A stretch of DNA of 64,000 bases, taken from Aggregatilinea lenta (lineage in GTDB: Bacteria > Chloroflexota > Anaerolineae > Aggregatilineales > Aggregatilineaceae). The notes under the pieces are model-generated. The model did not search any database and was not told the DNA's origin. It worked only from the letters and a program-made list of their open reading frames with translations. Shown piece by piece: positions 1 to 8,644 of the stretch. The position numbers were made by a program, and so were the translations under genes. The stretch's first letter is position 1. Each line of letters begins with the position of its first letter. The DNA lies in the NCBI RefSeq assembly GCF_003569045.1, contig NZ_BFCB01000001.1, forward strand, positions 837,189 through 901,188, written 5' to 3'.

Positions 1-711
1 CCCGGCGGCGGACGCCCCTGGGAGCTGCCGCGCGTCGAGGACGAGGAGCTGCTCGACCAGGGGCGGGGCACGCCTGCCGACGTGCGCGCGAACCTGGCCG
101 AGATGTGGCGCATCAACCGCGTGCTGGGCGGCATGCACGCCGTGACGGCGCACCTCTATCCCCGGCTGATCGCGTCCGGCGGCGGGACCGTAGCCGACCT
201 CGGCGCGGGGTCCGCGCACCTGACGGCGGCGGTGGCGCAGTGGGCGCGGTCGCGCGGCGTTGGTGCGCAGGTGATCGGCGTCGATTGGGCGAGCCGGAAC
301 CTGACCGTTGCCCGCGAGCGCAACGTGCCCGCGCCGCAGATCGCGCTGCTGCAAGCGGACGCGGCACGGCTGCCGTTTCGCGCCGGAAGCGTCGATTTCG
401 TGATGTCCGCGCTGTTCATGCACCATTTCACGCCCGATCAATTGGTCGCCCTGCTGCGCGATGCCTACGCCTGCACGCGCCGCACGCTGATCATGAGCGA
501 TCTCGTGCGCGGCTGGCTGCCCCTCATGGCGTTCCGGCTGGTGCAGCCGGTCTTCGCACGCCACTACCTGACGCGCCACGACGGCGCGCTGTCGGTCCGG
601 CGCGCGTACACGCCCGCCGAGCTGCGTGAGATCGCGGCCCGCGCCGGGCTGGTGAACGCCCGCGTCTACACCCATTGGCCGTGGCGCATGACGCTGGTGG
701 TGGACCGGTGA
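1..711 (+). CDS. Class I SAM-dependent methyltransferase (5' end outside the window)
   Basis: The frame is open to the first base, and the residues before the first possible GTG start (position 82) look like genuine protein, so the gene begins upstream of the window. The visible 236 residues carry the SAM-binding motif VADLGAGSAHL, an acidic second strand (VIGVDWA) and the post-motif ALFMHHF, the order seen in UbiE/Ubie-like class I methyltransferases. The substrate cannot be read from sequence. The stop overlaps the next start (GTGA at 708-711), so it is cotranscribed with an FAD oxidoreductase and a type III polyketide synthase. By analogy with other such clusters it may methylate a polyketide phenol or quinol, which is inference. 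Confidence 0.85.
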   Translation, partial: PGGGRPWELPRVEDEELLDQGRGTPADVRANLAEMWRINRVLGGMHAVTAHLYPRLIASGGGTVADLGAGSAHLTAAVAQWARSRGVGAQVIGVDWASRNLTVARERNVPAPQIALLQADAARLPFRAGSVDFVMSALFMHHFTPDQLVALLRDAYACTRRTLIMSDLVRGWLPLMAFRLVQPVFARHYLTRHDGALSVRRAYTPAELREIAARAGLVNARVYTHWPWRMTLVVDR

Positions 712-1880
712 GTCTGGCGCAGTACGACGCGGCGATTGTGGGCGGCGGTCCGGCGGGAACCTGCGCGGCGATCACGCTGGCGCAAGCCGGGCTGCGCGTG
801 GGGCTGTTCGAGGCCAAAACGTACCCGCACCACAAGGTCTGCGGCGAGTTCCTGTCGCCCGAATGCATGAACGTCCTGGGCGATCTGGGTGTCGCGGATG
901 CGCTAATTGCGCTGCGTCCGCCGCCGCTCGACCGGGTGTCGATCGATGCGCCATCGGGCGCGGTGTGGTCGCTGCGGCTGCCCGTCCCGGCGTGGGGTGT
1001 CAGCCGCTATGCGCTGGACGCGGCCCTGGCCGATCGGGCGCGGGCGCTCGGCGTGACCGTGTGTGAAGGCGCGACGGTGCGCGACGTGCAGGGGAACCTG
1101 GACGCGGGCTTCCGTCTCGACGTGCGGATGGCTTCCGGCGCAACTGCCGCCGCCGCACGGGTGGTGATCGCGGCGCACGGCAAGCGCAGCGTCCTGGATC
1201 GCGCCCTGGACCGCGCCTTCTTGACACAGCCGCAGCCTTTCGTGGCGCTCAAGGCGCACTTCCACGGGCCACCGCTGCCGGAGCAGCTTCATCTGCATAC
1301 CTTCCCCGGCGGCTACTGCGGCATGTCGGAAGTCGAAAACGGCGCGGCGAACGTCTGCCTGCTGGTGCGCGAGCCAGTCTTCCGGCGCGAAAGCGGCGCG
1401 TCCGGGGATATCGAGGCGTTCGTGCGCTGGATGGGCGTGCAGAACCGCCGCCTGGGCGAGTGGCTGGCGGAAGCGGTACGGATCAGCCCGCAGTGGCTCA
1501 GCATCGCGCAGGTACCATTCGTAGACAAGCGCGCCGTGGTGCGCGACGTGCTGATGGCAGGCGACGCGGCGGGCCTGATCACGCCGCTGGCCGGGGACGG
1601 CATCGCGATGGCGCTGGACGGCGGCCTGCTCGCCGCGCAGCACGTGACGGCCTACCTCGCGGGCGATCTCTCGGCGGACGATCTGCGCACGGACTATGCG
1701 CGGGCGTGGCGCGGGCAGTTCGGCGCGCGGCTGAAGCTGGGCCGCCTGCTGCAAGCGATCATGCTGCGCCCGGCGGCGCTGTCGCCCGTGCTGCGTCTGC
1801 TGAACACCTTCCCCGCGCTGGGTGAGGCGCTGTTCGCCCGCACGCGCGATCCCCGCGCGCTGACGCACGCCGCCAGTTGA
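708..1880 (+). CDS. FAD-dependent oxidoreductase (geranylgeranyl-reductase / aromatic hydroxylase-like)
   Basis: This is a 390-residue flavoprotein. The GTG at 708 is chosen because it overlaps the previous stop and leaves the Rossmann strand about seven residues from the N-terminus; an in-frame ATG at 675 would lie inside the upstream gene. The dinucleotide fold (AAIVGGGPAGTCAA) is followed by KVCGEFLSPEC, typical of the geranylgeranyl reductase/FixC-like group, and by the second FAD motif AGDAAGLITPLAGDG. It lies between a methyltransferase and a type III PKS, so it probably oxidises or hydroxylates the polyketide product. No transmembrane segment is visible. Distinguishing a reductase from a monooxygenase is not possible here. 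Confidence 0.85.
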   Translation: MSLAQYDAAIVGGGPAGTCAAITLAQAGLRVGLFEAKTYPHHKVCGEFLSPECMNVLGDLGVADALIALRPPPLDRVSIDAPSGAVWSLRLPVPAWGVSRYALDAALADRARALGVTVCEGATVRDVQGNLDAGFRLDVRMASGATAAAARVVIAAHGKRSVLDRALDRAFLTQPQPFVALKAHFHGPPLPEQLHLHTFPGGYCGMSEVENGAANVCLLVREPVFRRESGASGDIEAFVRWMGVQNRRLGEWLAEAVRISPQWLSIAQVPFVDKRAVVRDVLMAGDAAGLITPLAGDGIAMALDGGLLAAQHVTAYLAGDLSADDLRTDYARAWRGQFGARLKLGRLLQAIMLRPAALSPVLRLLNTFPALGEALFARTRDPRALTHAAS

Positions 1881-1913
1881 CGAGACTGTACAGGTAGCCG
1901 AACAGGAGTTGAG

Positions 1914-2954
1914 ATGGGCGTACCGGAAATTGTGTCGATTGCGACCGGCGTGCCGGACGCGCGCTACAGCCAGCAGGAGTTATTCGATCAGCTACAGGCG
2001 CTAGGCCTGACGACCGATCCCCGCGCGGAAGCGGTGTTCCAGAACGCGGGCGTCGCGGCGCGGCACGCGGCGGTCGCCGGGGCGTATTACGCTGAGGAAC
2101 GCACGACCGAGACGCGCAACAACTGTTACCTGTCCGAGGCGCTGCCGTTGGGCGAAAATGTGCTGTGCGACGCGCTGAACCGCGCCGGGCTGCGTCCACA
2201 GGACGTAGACGACTTCGTGGTCGTGTCCTGCACCGGGATCGATACGCCGGGCCTGGACCTGCGGCTGGCCGGGCGGCTCGGCATGCGGCCCGACCTGCGC
2301 CGCACGTCGGTACTCGGCATGGGCTGTTACGCGGCGTTCCCCGGCCTGTGGCGCGGGCGCGAAGCCGTGCAGGGATCGGGTGGCGTGGCGCTGGTGCTGA
2401 TGCTGGAGCTGTGCTCGCTGCACCTGCAAATGGACGACTCACTGGAAAATATGGTCGCGGCGGCGCTGTTCGCGGATGGCGCGGCGGCGGCGGTGATCGG
2501 TGCGAATGGTAGCACGCACGGCCCGCGCCTGATCGACCAGGCGACCTACTGCGATTACACCACGTTCGATCACATGGCGTTTCACCTGACCGATCACGGC
2601 TTCCAGATGCGCCTGTCGGCCTATGTGCCGGACCTGCTCGCCGCCAGCGTCGAGGACTTCGCGGCGACGCTGCTGGATCGCCACGGCCTGCGCGCGGCGG
2701 ACGTACCGTTCTGGGCGATCCATCCCGGCAGCGGCAAGATCCTCGATCACGTGCAAGCGCGGCTGGCGCTGACCGATGCGCAGATGGCGCATTCGCGCGC
2801 GGTGCTGCGCGACTATGGCAACATGTCGTCGGCCACGATCCTGTTCGTGCTGGACGCGCTGCAGCGGGCCGAACAGCCGCAGTCCGGCGATTACGGCGTG
2901 CTGATGGCGTTTGGCCCCGGCCTGACGATGGAGAGCCTGCTCGTGCAATGGTGA
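1914..2954 (+). CDS. Type III polyketide synthase (chalcone/stilbene synthase family)
   Basis: This 346-residue protein has the length and catalytic triad of bacterial type III PKSs: Cys138 in LGMGCYAAFPG, His270 in WAIHPGSGKILD and Asn303 in YGNMSSATI. Such homodimeric thiolase-fold enzymes extend an acyl-CoA starter with malonyl-CoA and cyclise the product to alkylpyrones, alkylresorcinols or naphthols. The start follows a plausible Shine-Dalgarno (caggagttgag) 33 bases after the FAD gene. The adjacent methyltransferase and flavoprotein resemble tailoring genes of known type III PKS clusters, suggesting a methylated, oxidised phenolic lipid or quinone. The starter unit cannot be deduced. 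Confidence 0.93.
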   Translation: MGVPEIVSIATGVPDARYSQQELFDQLQALGLTTDPRAEAVFQNAGVAARHAAVAGAYYAEERTTETRNNCYLSEALPLGENVLCDALNRAGLRPQDVDDFVVVSCTGIDTPGLDLRLAGRLGMRPDLRRTSVLGMGCYAAFPGLWRGREAVQGSGGVALVLMLELCSLHLQMDDSLENMVAAALFADGAAAAVIGANGSTHGPRLIDQATYCDYTTFDHMAFHLTDHGFQMRLSAYVPDLLAASVEDFAATLLDRHGLRAADVPFWAIHPGSGKILDHVQARLALTDAQMAHSRAVLRDYGNMSSATILFVLDALQRAEQPQSGDYGVLMAFGPGLTMESLLVQW

Positions 2955-3066
2955 AACGGCAGCGATTAGCCGTTAGCGAAGGGCCAAAGTCAGGTTCGGT
3001 GCGATGAGGGGTTGTCCGTAGCGCCCGTTGGCGTAAGAGCACAGCGCCATATTGAGAGCAAAAAGA

Positions 3067-3094
3067 GCAGGGCAGGTTACAAACCTGCCCCTGC
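3067..3094. repeat. Palindromic intergenic repeat, AACCTGCC module
   Basis: A near-perfect inverted repeat: GCAGGGCAGGTT facing AACCTGCCCCTGC with a short loop. It belongs to the same module as the perfect copy at 20800-20828. It lies in the 313-base convergent gap after the type III PKS. A partial third module (acaattcgtgaattg) sits at 3217-3232 in the same gap. Confidence 0.75.
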
Positions 3095-3118
3095 GAAATC
3101 TCGTTGAATATTGCTTGT

Positions 3119-3160
3119 CTCCCCTCTCCAACCCAGATTGGAGAGGGGCCGGGGGTGGGG
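3119..3160 (-). repeat. Dispersed palindromic repeat, family A (CCCCTCTCCAA hairpin)
   Basis: An inverted repeat CCCCTCTCCAA (3121-3131) / TTGGAGAGGGG (3138-3148) flanked on the minus-strand 5' side by a C-rich CCCACCCCCGG string. The same unit recurs near 9113, 26501, 31651, 44027, 48430 and 50055, with variants. It lies between two convergent genes. Confidence 0.85.
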
Positions 3161-3267
3161 TTTGCTCGACGCTCCGCCCCGACGAAATACCGTGATGTTT
3201 TTGCGCTCCGACCGGGACAATTCGTGAATTGCTCCTACGCTTTTTAGATTGCGCTCCGCTGCTTTTT

Positions 3268-4425
3268 TTACCCCTTCACTGCGCCCGCCGTCAGCCCCTT
3301 GATGAACTGCTTGGACATCAGCAGGTACAGCAGCAGCACGGGCAGCGAGGCCAGCGACAGCGTGCTGAGAATGGCGTTCCAGTCGGTCTGGTACTGCCCA
3401 AACAGCAGCGACACGCCGTAGGTCACCGTGCGCACGTTTTCGTCGCGCGTGAGGATCAGCGGGAACCACAGGTCGTTCCAGATCGGGATCATGTTGAACA
3501 CGGTAACCGTCGCCAGCGCGGGACGCGTCAGCGGCAGCATGATCTCCACGAACACGCGCAGTTCCGATGCGCCGTCCATGCGCGCCGCGTCGATGAGATC
3601 CTGCGGCACGCCGCGCATAAACGCCGTCAGCACGAAGATCGTGATCGGCAGGCCCATCGCCACGTAGATCGGGATCAGCCCGGTCAGTTGGTTGTTGAGG
3701 CCGAGGTCCTGCACGATGGTCACGATGTTGATCGTGCCCAGGCGGATCGGGATCATCAGCCCGGCGACGAAGTACAGGTAAATCACGGTCGAGGTCCGCG
3801 AGCGCCAGTTCGCCAGTGCGTACGCGCCCAATGCCCCGATCAGCAGGATGACCAGCAGCGAGGAGATGGTCACGATCAGGCTGTTACGGAAATAGAGGTC
3901 GAAGTTACCGTCGATCCACGCGTTTTTGTAACCGTCGAAGGTGCGCACGTCGCCGGTTGGCCACGAGAACGGCGCGCGGAAGATCTCGCGCTTGTCCTTC
4001 AGCGAATTGACCAGCATCGTCCACAGCGGGGCCAGCACGACCAGCGTCCAGGCCAGCAGAATGACGTGCGACACGATCTGCCCCAGGAAGGACGGGAAGC
4101 GGTAGCGGTAGATGGTCCGGTTCAGCAGGCGGCTGCGCGTCTGCCTGCGACGAGGCAGGCGCGGCATCACCAGGAACCAGTACCCGAACATCACCCCAAC
4201 CAGCGCCAGGGCGGAGAGGCTCGCTCCCAACCCCGTGTCGAGCAGGCCGGTGAGGGCGGTGACCAGCGCGACGACCGCACCCAGCAGCGCGCCGAGCCAC
4301 GTGGCGAGGTCGGTGTTGAGGTGAGTGGCGAAACGTTCCGTGAGCAGCCCGCCGAACGCCAACCCCAGCATGATCCAGCCGATGGCCCCGGCGTTGCCTA
4401 CGATCCAGGCCAGGATGTCGATCAT
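3268..4425 (-). CDS. Sugar ABC transporter permease, MalG-like, with an extra membrane N-terminus
   Basis: The C-terminal ~275 residues form a MalG-type permease with the EAA loop (DAARMDGASELRVFVEIMLP) that docks to the ATPase. The start overlaps the upstream permease stop (ATGA at 4422-4425), which supports this start. The N-terminus therefore carries about 110 extra residues with roughly three additional hydrophobic segments (about residues 8-26, 42-62 and 68-86), ending in an Arg-rich linker before the usual first helix. Canonical MalG proteins are about 275-300 residues; this is 385. It works with the MalF-like permease and binding protein just upstream. No ATPase is present in the operon, so a shared MsmX/MsmK-type ATPase elsewhere is likely. 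Confidence 0.9.
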   Translation of the reverse strand: MIDILAWIVGNAGAIGWIMLGLAFGGLLTERFATHLNTDLATWLGALLGAVVALVTALTGLLDTGLGASLSALALVGVMFGYWFLVMPRLPRRRQTRSRLLNRTIYRYRFPSFLGQIVSHVILLAWTLVVLAPLWTMLVNSLKDKREIFRAPFSWPTGDVRTFDGYKNAWIDGNFDLYFRNSLIVTISSLLVILLIGALGAYALANWRSRTSTVIYLYFVAGLMIPIRLGTINIVTIVQDLGLNNQLTGLIPIYVAMGLPITIFVLTAFMRGVPQDLIDAARMDGASELRVFVEIMLPLTRPALATVTVFNMIPIWNDLWFPLILTRDENVRTVTYGVSLLFGQYQTDWNAILSTLSLASLPVLLLYLLMSKQFIKGLTAGAVKG

Positions 4426-5393
4426 GCGAACACGCTCCCCTCACCCCGCCGGTTGGACCAGTACAGCCACAGCGACACGCCCACCAGCAAAATCAGGAAC
4501 AGGATAGTCGCCACCGCCGCCCCCAGGCCCATGTCGGGCCGCGCGACGGGGTGCTCGCCCGCGATTGCCGTGCGGTAGAAATAGGTGCCCATGATGTCGG
4601 TGGAGTAGTTCGGTGGACCGTTAGCCCCCATCATGGCGTAGACGACGTCGAAGGCGCTGAAGTTGCCGATGAAGGTGAGGATCGCCACGATGCCGATCAC
4701 CGGGCGCAGCAGCGGCAGCTTGACGCGCCACCAGATCTGAAACGCGTTCGCGCCGTCTACGTGGGCGGCTTCGCTCAGTTCTTCCGGCACGTTGAGCAGT
4801 CCGGCGAGGAACATCATCGTCGGCAGGCCGACCCACTGCCACGACGAGACCAGCGCCACCACGACCAGCGCCCACTTTTCGTCGCCCAGCCAGCTCTGGA
4901 ACCACTCCGGGTGGCCGACCTCCTCAAACAGGATCTTGAGCATGCCCCAGCGCGGGTTGAGGATCAGCCGCCACAGGAACGCGGTCAGCAGCACCGACAT
5001 GGTCGCCGGGACGAAGATGATCGTGCGGTAAAGGTTGCGCCCGATCAGGTTCGACTGCGACAGCAGCGTGGCGAACAGCAGCCCCAGCGTGTTCTGCACG
5101 ACCATATGCACGCCGAAGAAAATGAACGTGTTGCCCAGCGCATTCAGGAAGCGGTCGCGCAGCAGGTCGTCGGCGAACAGGTCGTGATAGTTCTGGAAGC
5201 CCACGAACTCGGTGGGGCGCAGGCCGGTCCCGGTGTAAAAGCTCAGCCGCATCGAGTTGAGCAGCGGGTAGGCCATGAAGACGGTGTAAAACACGACCGC
5301 CGGTACCAGGAACATCATCCAGGCGCGGCGGCGCCCGGCCTCCCAGTTTCCGGTCAGGCCGAGCGATTTGAGGGACCTTTCAAGAACGGCCAT
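4422..5393 (-). CDS. Sugar ABC transporter permease, MalF-like
   Basis: This 323-residue inner-membrane permease has the EAA motif (EAAHVDGANAFQIWWRVKLP) and a binding-protein-dependent transport pattern (FYTGTGLRPTEFVGFQNY). The ATG at 5393 has a GGAG six bases upstream; a TTG further upstream at 5405 would merge into that ribosome site and is rejected. Its stop overlaps the start of the MalG-like gene by four bases, so the two are translationally coupled. The binding protein is encoded upstream on the same strand, separated by a strong hairpin. The sugar is not identifiable from sequence. Confidence 0.92.
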   Translation of the reverse strand: MAVLERSLKSLGLTGNWEAGRRRAWMMFLVPAVVFYTVFMAYPLLNSMRLSFYTGTGLRPTEFVGFQNYHDLFADDLLRDRFLNALGNTFIFFGVHMVVQNTLGLLFATLLSQSNLIGRNLYRTIIFVPATMSVLLTAFLWRLILNPRWGMLKILFEEVGHPEWFQSWLGDEKWALVVVALVSSWQWVGLPTMMFLAGLLNVPEELSEAAHVDGANAFQIWWRVKLPLLRPVIGIVAILTFIGNFSAFDVVYAMMGANGPPNYSTDIMGTYFYRTAIAGEHPVARPDMGLGAAVATILFLILLVGVSLWLYWSNRRGEGSVFA

Positions 5394-5542
5394 GCTTAGC
5401 TCCAAGAACGGTCAGGCGCGTGGTGCACTGCGGCGCGGAGGAGTGGGTGGAGCGCTGCAACGTCCCTAACAACCATACCGTAACTCTAAAAGCGCACAAC
5501 GTAAAAATGAACCAAAGAATCGTTGCATTTATAACGTTAAAA

Positions 5543-5570
5543 CCATCGCCCGACCGGGGCCGGGCGATGG
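5543..5570 (-). terminator. Intrinsic terminator / attenuator between binding protein and permease genes
   Basis: A ten-base-pair stem (CCATCGCCCG with CGGGCGATGG) is followed on the minus strand by TTTT. It sits just after the binding-protein gene and before the permeases, so it probably ends a fraction of transcripts and keeps the binding protein more abundant than the permeases. Confidence 0.75.
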
Positions 5571-5605
5571 CGTTACTTCTTAAACTTGCGTGCCAGAAGG
5601 TGAAC

Positions 5606-6871
5606 CTAGCTGCCGCAGGACTGAGCCGGTGCGAACCACTGCGCCAGACCTTCCTGCAGGCTGTCGGCGGCTTCCTGCGGCGTCATTTCGCCGTTCAGGA
5701 TCGCGATCGAGTTGTCCTGCATCAGGTTGTAGGCGCTCGGATCGCCGTCCATCAGCTTTTCCCACGCCCAGCGCACGTCCACGCCGCGCCCTTCGTTGAG
5801 AGCCAGGAACTCGGCGGCGTGCGGGTTGGTCAGTTCCGGCGTGTCCTTGCTCAGCGGGTAGAAGCCGGGCAGCTGGTTGCCGAGCAGCGTGGCGAATTCC
5901 GGCTGGGTCACCCAGGTCAGGAATTCACGCGCTTCTTCAGGGTGCTCGGTGTTGGCGTTCATGCCGATGCCCGCGTCGTAGTGGAAGGTCACATATTCCT
6001 CATCCTGACCTTCAGGGGCCGGAACCGCGAACACGCCCCACTCGAAGTCGGGCGCTTCAGACTCGAACACGGGGATGTCCCACGAGCCGCCGAGCCACAT
6101 ACCGGCTTCGCCCATCAGGAAGATCTGCTGGCTGTCGTAGTAGGTCAGCGCGTTCTGATCTGCGGGGAAGTACGGCGCGAGGTCCGCGATGCCCTGGAAC
6201 GCCGCCACGGTGTGCTCGTCGTTGAAGCAGCGCTCACCGCTCAGGTAAGCCTGACGGCCTTCGTAGCCGCCGATGAACGTCGGGGCGATATTCATGAACA
6301 CGATTTCGGCGATGGTCCAGGTGTCGCCGCTGGCATTGGCGAAGCCGTCGTAGCCGTTGTCTTGCAGCGTCTGCGCCGCGGCGAGCATGTCTTCCCATGT
6401 CTCAGGTACCGCGATGCCCAGTTCTTCGAACAGGGACTTGTTGTAGTACACACCGTGCGATACGGCGATCATCGGCACGCCGTACGACACGCCGTCCGGC
6501 GTCTGCCAGGGGGCGAGCGCCTGCGGGTCGAAGTTGTCGATGCCTTCCAGGTCGCTCAGGTCCGCGATGTAGCCCGCTTCGTACAGGGCCAGACTGGTCG
6601 CGTACGAGCGCAGGTACATCAGGTCCGGCGCGTTGCCGGTTTCGAACTGGCTTTGCAGGGTTGCGTTGTAGTCGGGCGGGTTGGTCGGGTCAAACGTAAC
6701 GCTGATATTCGGATGTTCTTCTTCAAACGCCGCGATAATCTCTTCCATCTGCGCGACGTCGTCCACTCGCCACGAGCCGAGGACCAGTTCAACCTGATCC
6801 TGGGCGAAGGTGGCCGGGATGGCGGGAATCATGAGGGCTAGGACGAGGAGCAAAACCAAACCTTTTTTCAC
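5606..6871 (-). CDS. Extracellular sugar-binding protein of an ABC transporter
   Basis: A 421-residue family 1 solute-binding protein. The GTG at 6871 is chosen: it follows GGAGG with correct spacing, gives an ideal signal peptide (MKKGLVLLLVLALMIPAIPA, cleavage near TFA/Q), and a promoter at 6932-6960 rules out the longer reading from 6988. The mature chain shows the family pattern: VELVLGSWR, AAFEEEHPNISV, the ligand-loop region APDLMYLRS, and GEAGMWLGGSWD. It captures a sugar or oligosaccharide outside the membrane and delivers it to the two permeases downstream. As first gene of the operon and upstream of a hairpin it should be the most highly expressed. Confidence 0.92.
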   Translation of the reverse strand: MKKGLVLLLVLALMIPAIPATFAQDQVELVLGSWRVDDVAQMEEIIAAFEEEHPNISVTFDPTNPPDYNATLQSQFETGNAPDLMYLRSYATSLALYEAGYIADLSDLEGIDNFDPQALAPWQTPDGVSYGVPMIAVSHGVYYNKSLFEELGIAVPETWEDMLAAAQTLQDNGYDGFANASGDTWTIAEIVFMNIAPTFIGGYEGRQAYLSGERCFNDEHTVAAFQGIADLAPYFPADQNALTYYDSQQIFLMGEAGMWLGGSWDIPVFESEAPDFEWGVFAVPAPEGQDEEYVTFHYDAGIGMNANTEHPEEAREFLTWVTQPEFATLLGNQLPGFYPLSKDTPELTNPHAAEFLALNEGRGVDVRWAWEKLMDGDPSAYNLMQDNSIAILNGEMTPQEAADSLQEGLAQWFAPAQSCGS

Positions 6872-6931
6872 TGTTGCCTCCCTGGATACACGTACAAGTA
6901 AGGAATGGCGGGATAGAACAGCCATAAATCG

Positions 6932-6960
6932 AGTATACTCCTGAGGCTGCGGCAGGCCAA
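6932..6960 (-). promoter_or_regulatory. Sigma70-type promoter of the sugar ABC operon
   Basis: Reading the minus strand, TTGGCC (6955-6960) is separated by 17 bases from TATACT (6932-6937). Predicted transcription starts near 6925, giving about a 55-base leader to the GTG at 6871. Confidence 0.6.
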
Positions 6961-7003
6961 ATGAGTGGTTACAAATTCTCTTAATCAAAATATGTTCAAT
7001 GTG

Positions 7004-7033
7004 TTGGATCGGTTTGGATGAGTAAAGTATGCT
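7004..7033 (+). promoter_or_regulatory. Possible promoter of the peroxiredoxin gene
   Basis: TTGGAT and TATGCT are separated by 18 bases. If used, transcription would start near 7040, which excludes the upstream ATG at 7018 and fits the ATG at 7111. Confidence 0.35.
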
Positions 7034-7110
7034 ACACTCTGCTCACGCTGCACGCCGTCCCGGCGCTGCAGTCCCCGCACAGCGCCCTATCATATGAAGC
7101 GAGGTCATCT

Positions 7111-7575
7111 ATGCCTGCTGTTGGCGAAAAAGCTCCTGAATTTACTCTGAAGAACCAGAACGGTGACACCGTCCATCTCAGCGATTTTCGTGGCCAGAAC
7201 GTGCTGTTGTTTGCCTTCCCGAAGGCCGGAACGAGCGGCTGCACCGCTCAGGCGTGCGGCCTGCGCGACGAGATGCCCGCGTTCAACGACGTGAACGCCG
7301 TGGTGCTCGGCATCAGCCCGGACCAGCCGGACGCGCTGCTGAAGTGGAAAGAACAGGAACACCTGCCCTATGACCTGCTGTCCGACCCCGACCACAAAAC
7401 GTTGGAAGCCTACGGCGTCTGGGGCGAAAAGTCGATGTACGGCAAAAAGTACATGGGCGTGATCCGGTCGCACTGGGTCATCGACGAAGACGGCAACATC
7501 GCCGACGCGCAGATCAAGGTGTCGCCCGCGGACAGCGTCGCTCGCGCGGTGGCATTCCTGGCACCCGAATCGTAA
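7111..7575 (+). CDS. bcp: Peroxiredoxin, Bcp/PrxQ type
   Basis: A 154-residue thiol peroxidase. The motif FPKAGTSGCTAQACGLRD places the peroxidatic cysteine and a second cysteine five residues later, the arrangement of PrxQ/Bcp enzymes that form an intramolecular disulfide. It reduces peroxides in the cytoplasm using thioredoxin. The ATG at 7111 is chosen because it matches the family N-terminus (MPAVGEKAPEFTL) and follows GAGG; a longer start at 7018 would add 31 unrelated residues and lies upstream of the likely transcription start. The gene converges on a rhomboid gene with only seven bases between stops. Confidence 0.93.
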   Translation: MPAVGEKAPEFTLKNQNGDTVHLSDFRGQNVLLFAFPKAGTSGCTAQACGLRDEMPAFNDVNAVVLGISPDQPDALLKWKEQEHLPYDLLSDPDHKTLEAYGVWGEKSMYGKKYMGVIRSHWVIDEDGNIADAQIKVSPADSVARAVAFLAPES

Positions 7576-7582
7576 ATTGGCG

Positions 7583-8401
7583 TCAGGCTGAAACAGCGTA
7601 AGCCATGACAGCGGCCAGCGCAGCGGCGTAGACCAGGGACGGCAGCGCCCAGCGCTGGACCGGGTTCAGGTCGACCACGCGGTGGCCACCCAGCACTGCC
7701 GGGTCGGCCTGCACGTCATAGTGCGGCCCGATGAACCACGCCAGCACCACGCCGCCGATCAGCCCGCCGATGTGCCCCGCGTTGTCGATCTTGTAAGCGG
7801 TCGCCTGTGAAAACGCACCGAGGGCCAGATTGACCAGCATGAGGATCAGCAGTTGGTTCAGGTGGCGGCGGCCCATCTCGCCGTGCAGCTTGCGGTGCTG
7901 GTAGAAATAGACCATCTCCGCCCCGAAGACCGCGAAGATCGCGCCGGACGCCCCGACCGACGGCGCGTCGGTGAAGACGAAGCTCGCCAGCGACCCCGAC
8001 AGCCCGCCCAAAAAGTAGATGATTGCAAAGCGCGCGTGCCCGAACAGCGCCTCGACGTCGCGCCCGATGATGTACAGCGCGTAGCCGTTGAAGACGATGT
8101 GCATCAGGCTCAGGTGCAGGAACATCGAGGTGAACAGCCGGTAATATTCCCCGTCACGGATCGCTTCGTTGATCTTCGCCCAGTTCCCCAGGAACTCGTT
8201 TTGCGCGGCGGCGCTCGTCAGGGTCATGGTGTAGAGGTAGATCAGCACGATCGCGGCCAGCAGCGCGTATGTCAGGCGCGGCGGGCTGACCGGCAGACGC
8301 ACCGCGATACGCCGCACGCCGGGCGGGGTGGGCTGTTGGGGGGCAGGGTGCTGCACCTGCTGCTGCGGGTCAGATGACGGCGGGTACTGGTGCTGGGACA
8401 T
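7583..8401 (-). CDS. Rhomboid-family intramembrane serine protease
   Basis: A 272-residue membrane protein with a 35-residue Pro/Gln-rich cytoplasmic tail followed by about six to seven hydrophobic segments. The catalytic serine lies in SVGASGAIFAVFG and the catalytic histidine in DNAGHIGGLIGG, both in the expected helices, and HLSLMHIVFNGYAL supplies the conserved His/Asn region. It cleaves membrane proteins within the bilayer; the substrate is unknown. The ATG at 8401 follows GAGG; an earlier ATG at 8488 would add 29 residues with no rhomboid similarity. Confidence 0.93.
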   Translation of the reverse strand: MSQHQYPPSSDPQQQVQHPAPQQPTPPGVRRIAVRLPVSPPRLTYALLAAIVLIYLYTMTLTSAAAQNEFLGNWAKINEAIRDGEYYRLFTSMFLHLSLMHIVFNGYALYIIGRDVEALFGHARFAIIYFLGGLSGSLASFVFTDAPSVGASGAIFAVFGAEMVYFYQHRKLHGEMGRRHLNQLLILMLVNLALGAFSQATAYKIDNAGHIGGLIGGVVLAWFIGPHYDVQADPAVLGGHRVVDLNPVQRWALPSLVYAAALAAVMAYAVSA

Positions 8402-8644
8402 CCAGGAATCCTCAATTTCTGCTGTGGCAGTGCCGGTGCTGCGCAGCGCAAAAGCGGCTGGCAGAGATTCCATTGTATCCCAAACCACGTGCGGACTTGT
8501 ATGCTGCGGGCAAGAAGTGCATTAGAGACGTATTAAAAATCCGCGCGAGTGCGGCGCACGGCGCAACGCCGGACGACCTGCCGCTTGACACGTACGGCGG
8601 GCGTGCTAATCTGTCGGTGTGAGTGGCGGGAGATGGAGGGGTCG

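Noticed and set aside
3229-4578. Long plus-strand frame opposite the MalG gene
   Set aside because: It is rich in His, Arg, Gln and Asp as an antisense artefact and opposes a clear permease.
5420-6841. Plus-strand frame opposite the binding-protein gene
   Set aside because: It is the mirror of the sugar-binding protein gene with no domain pattern.
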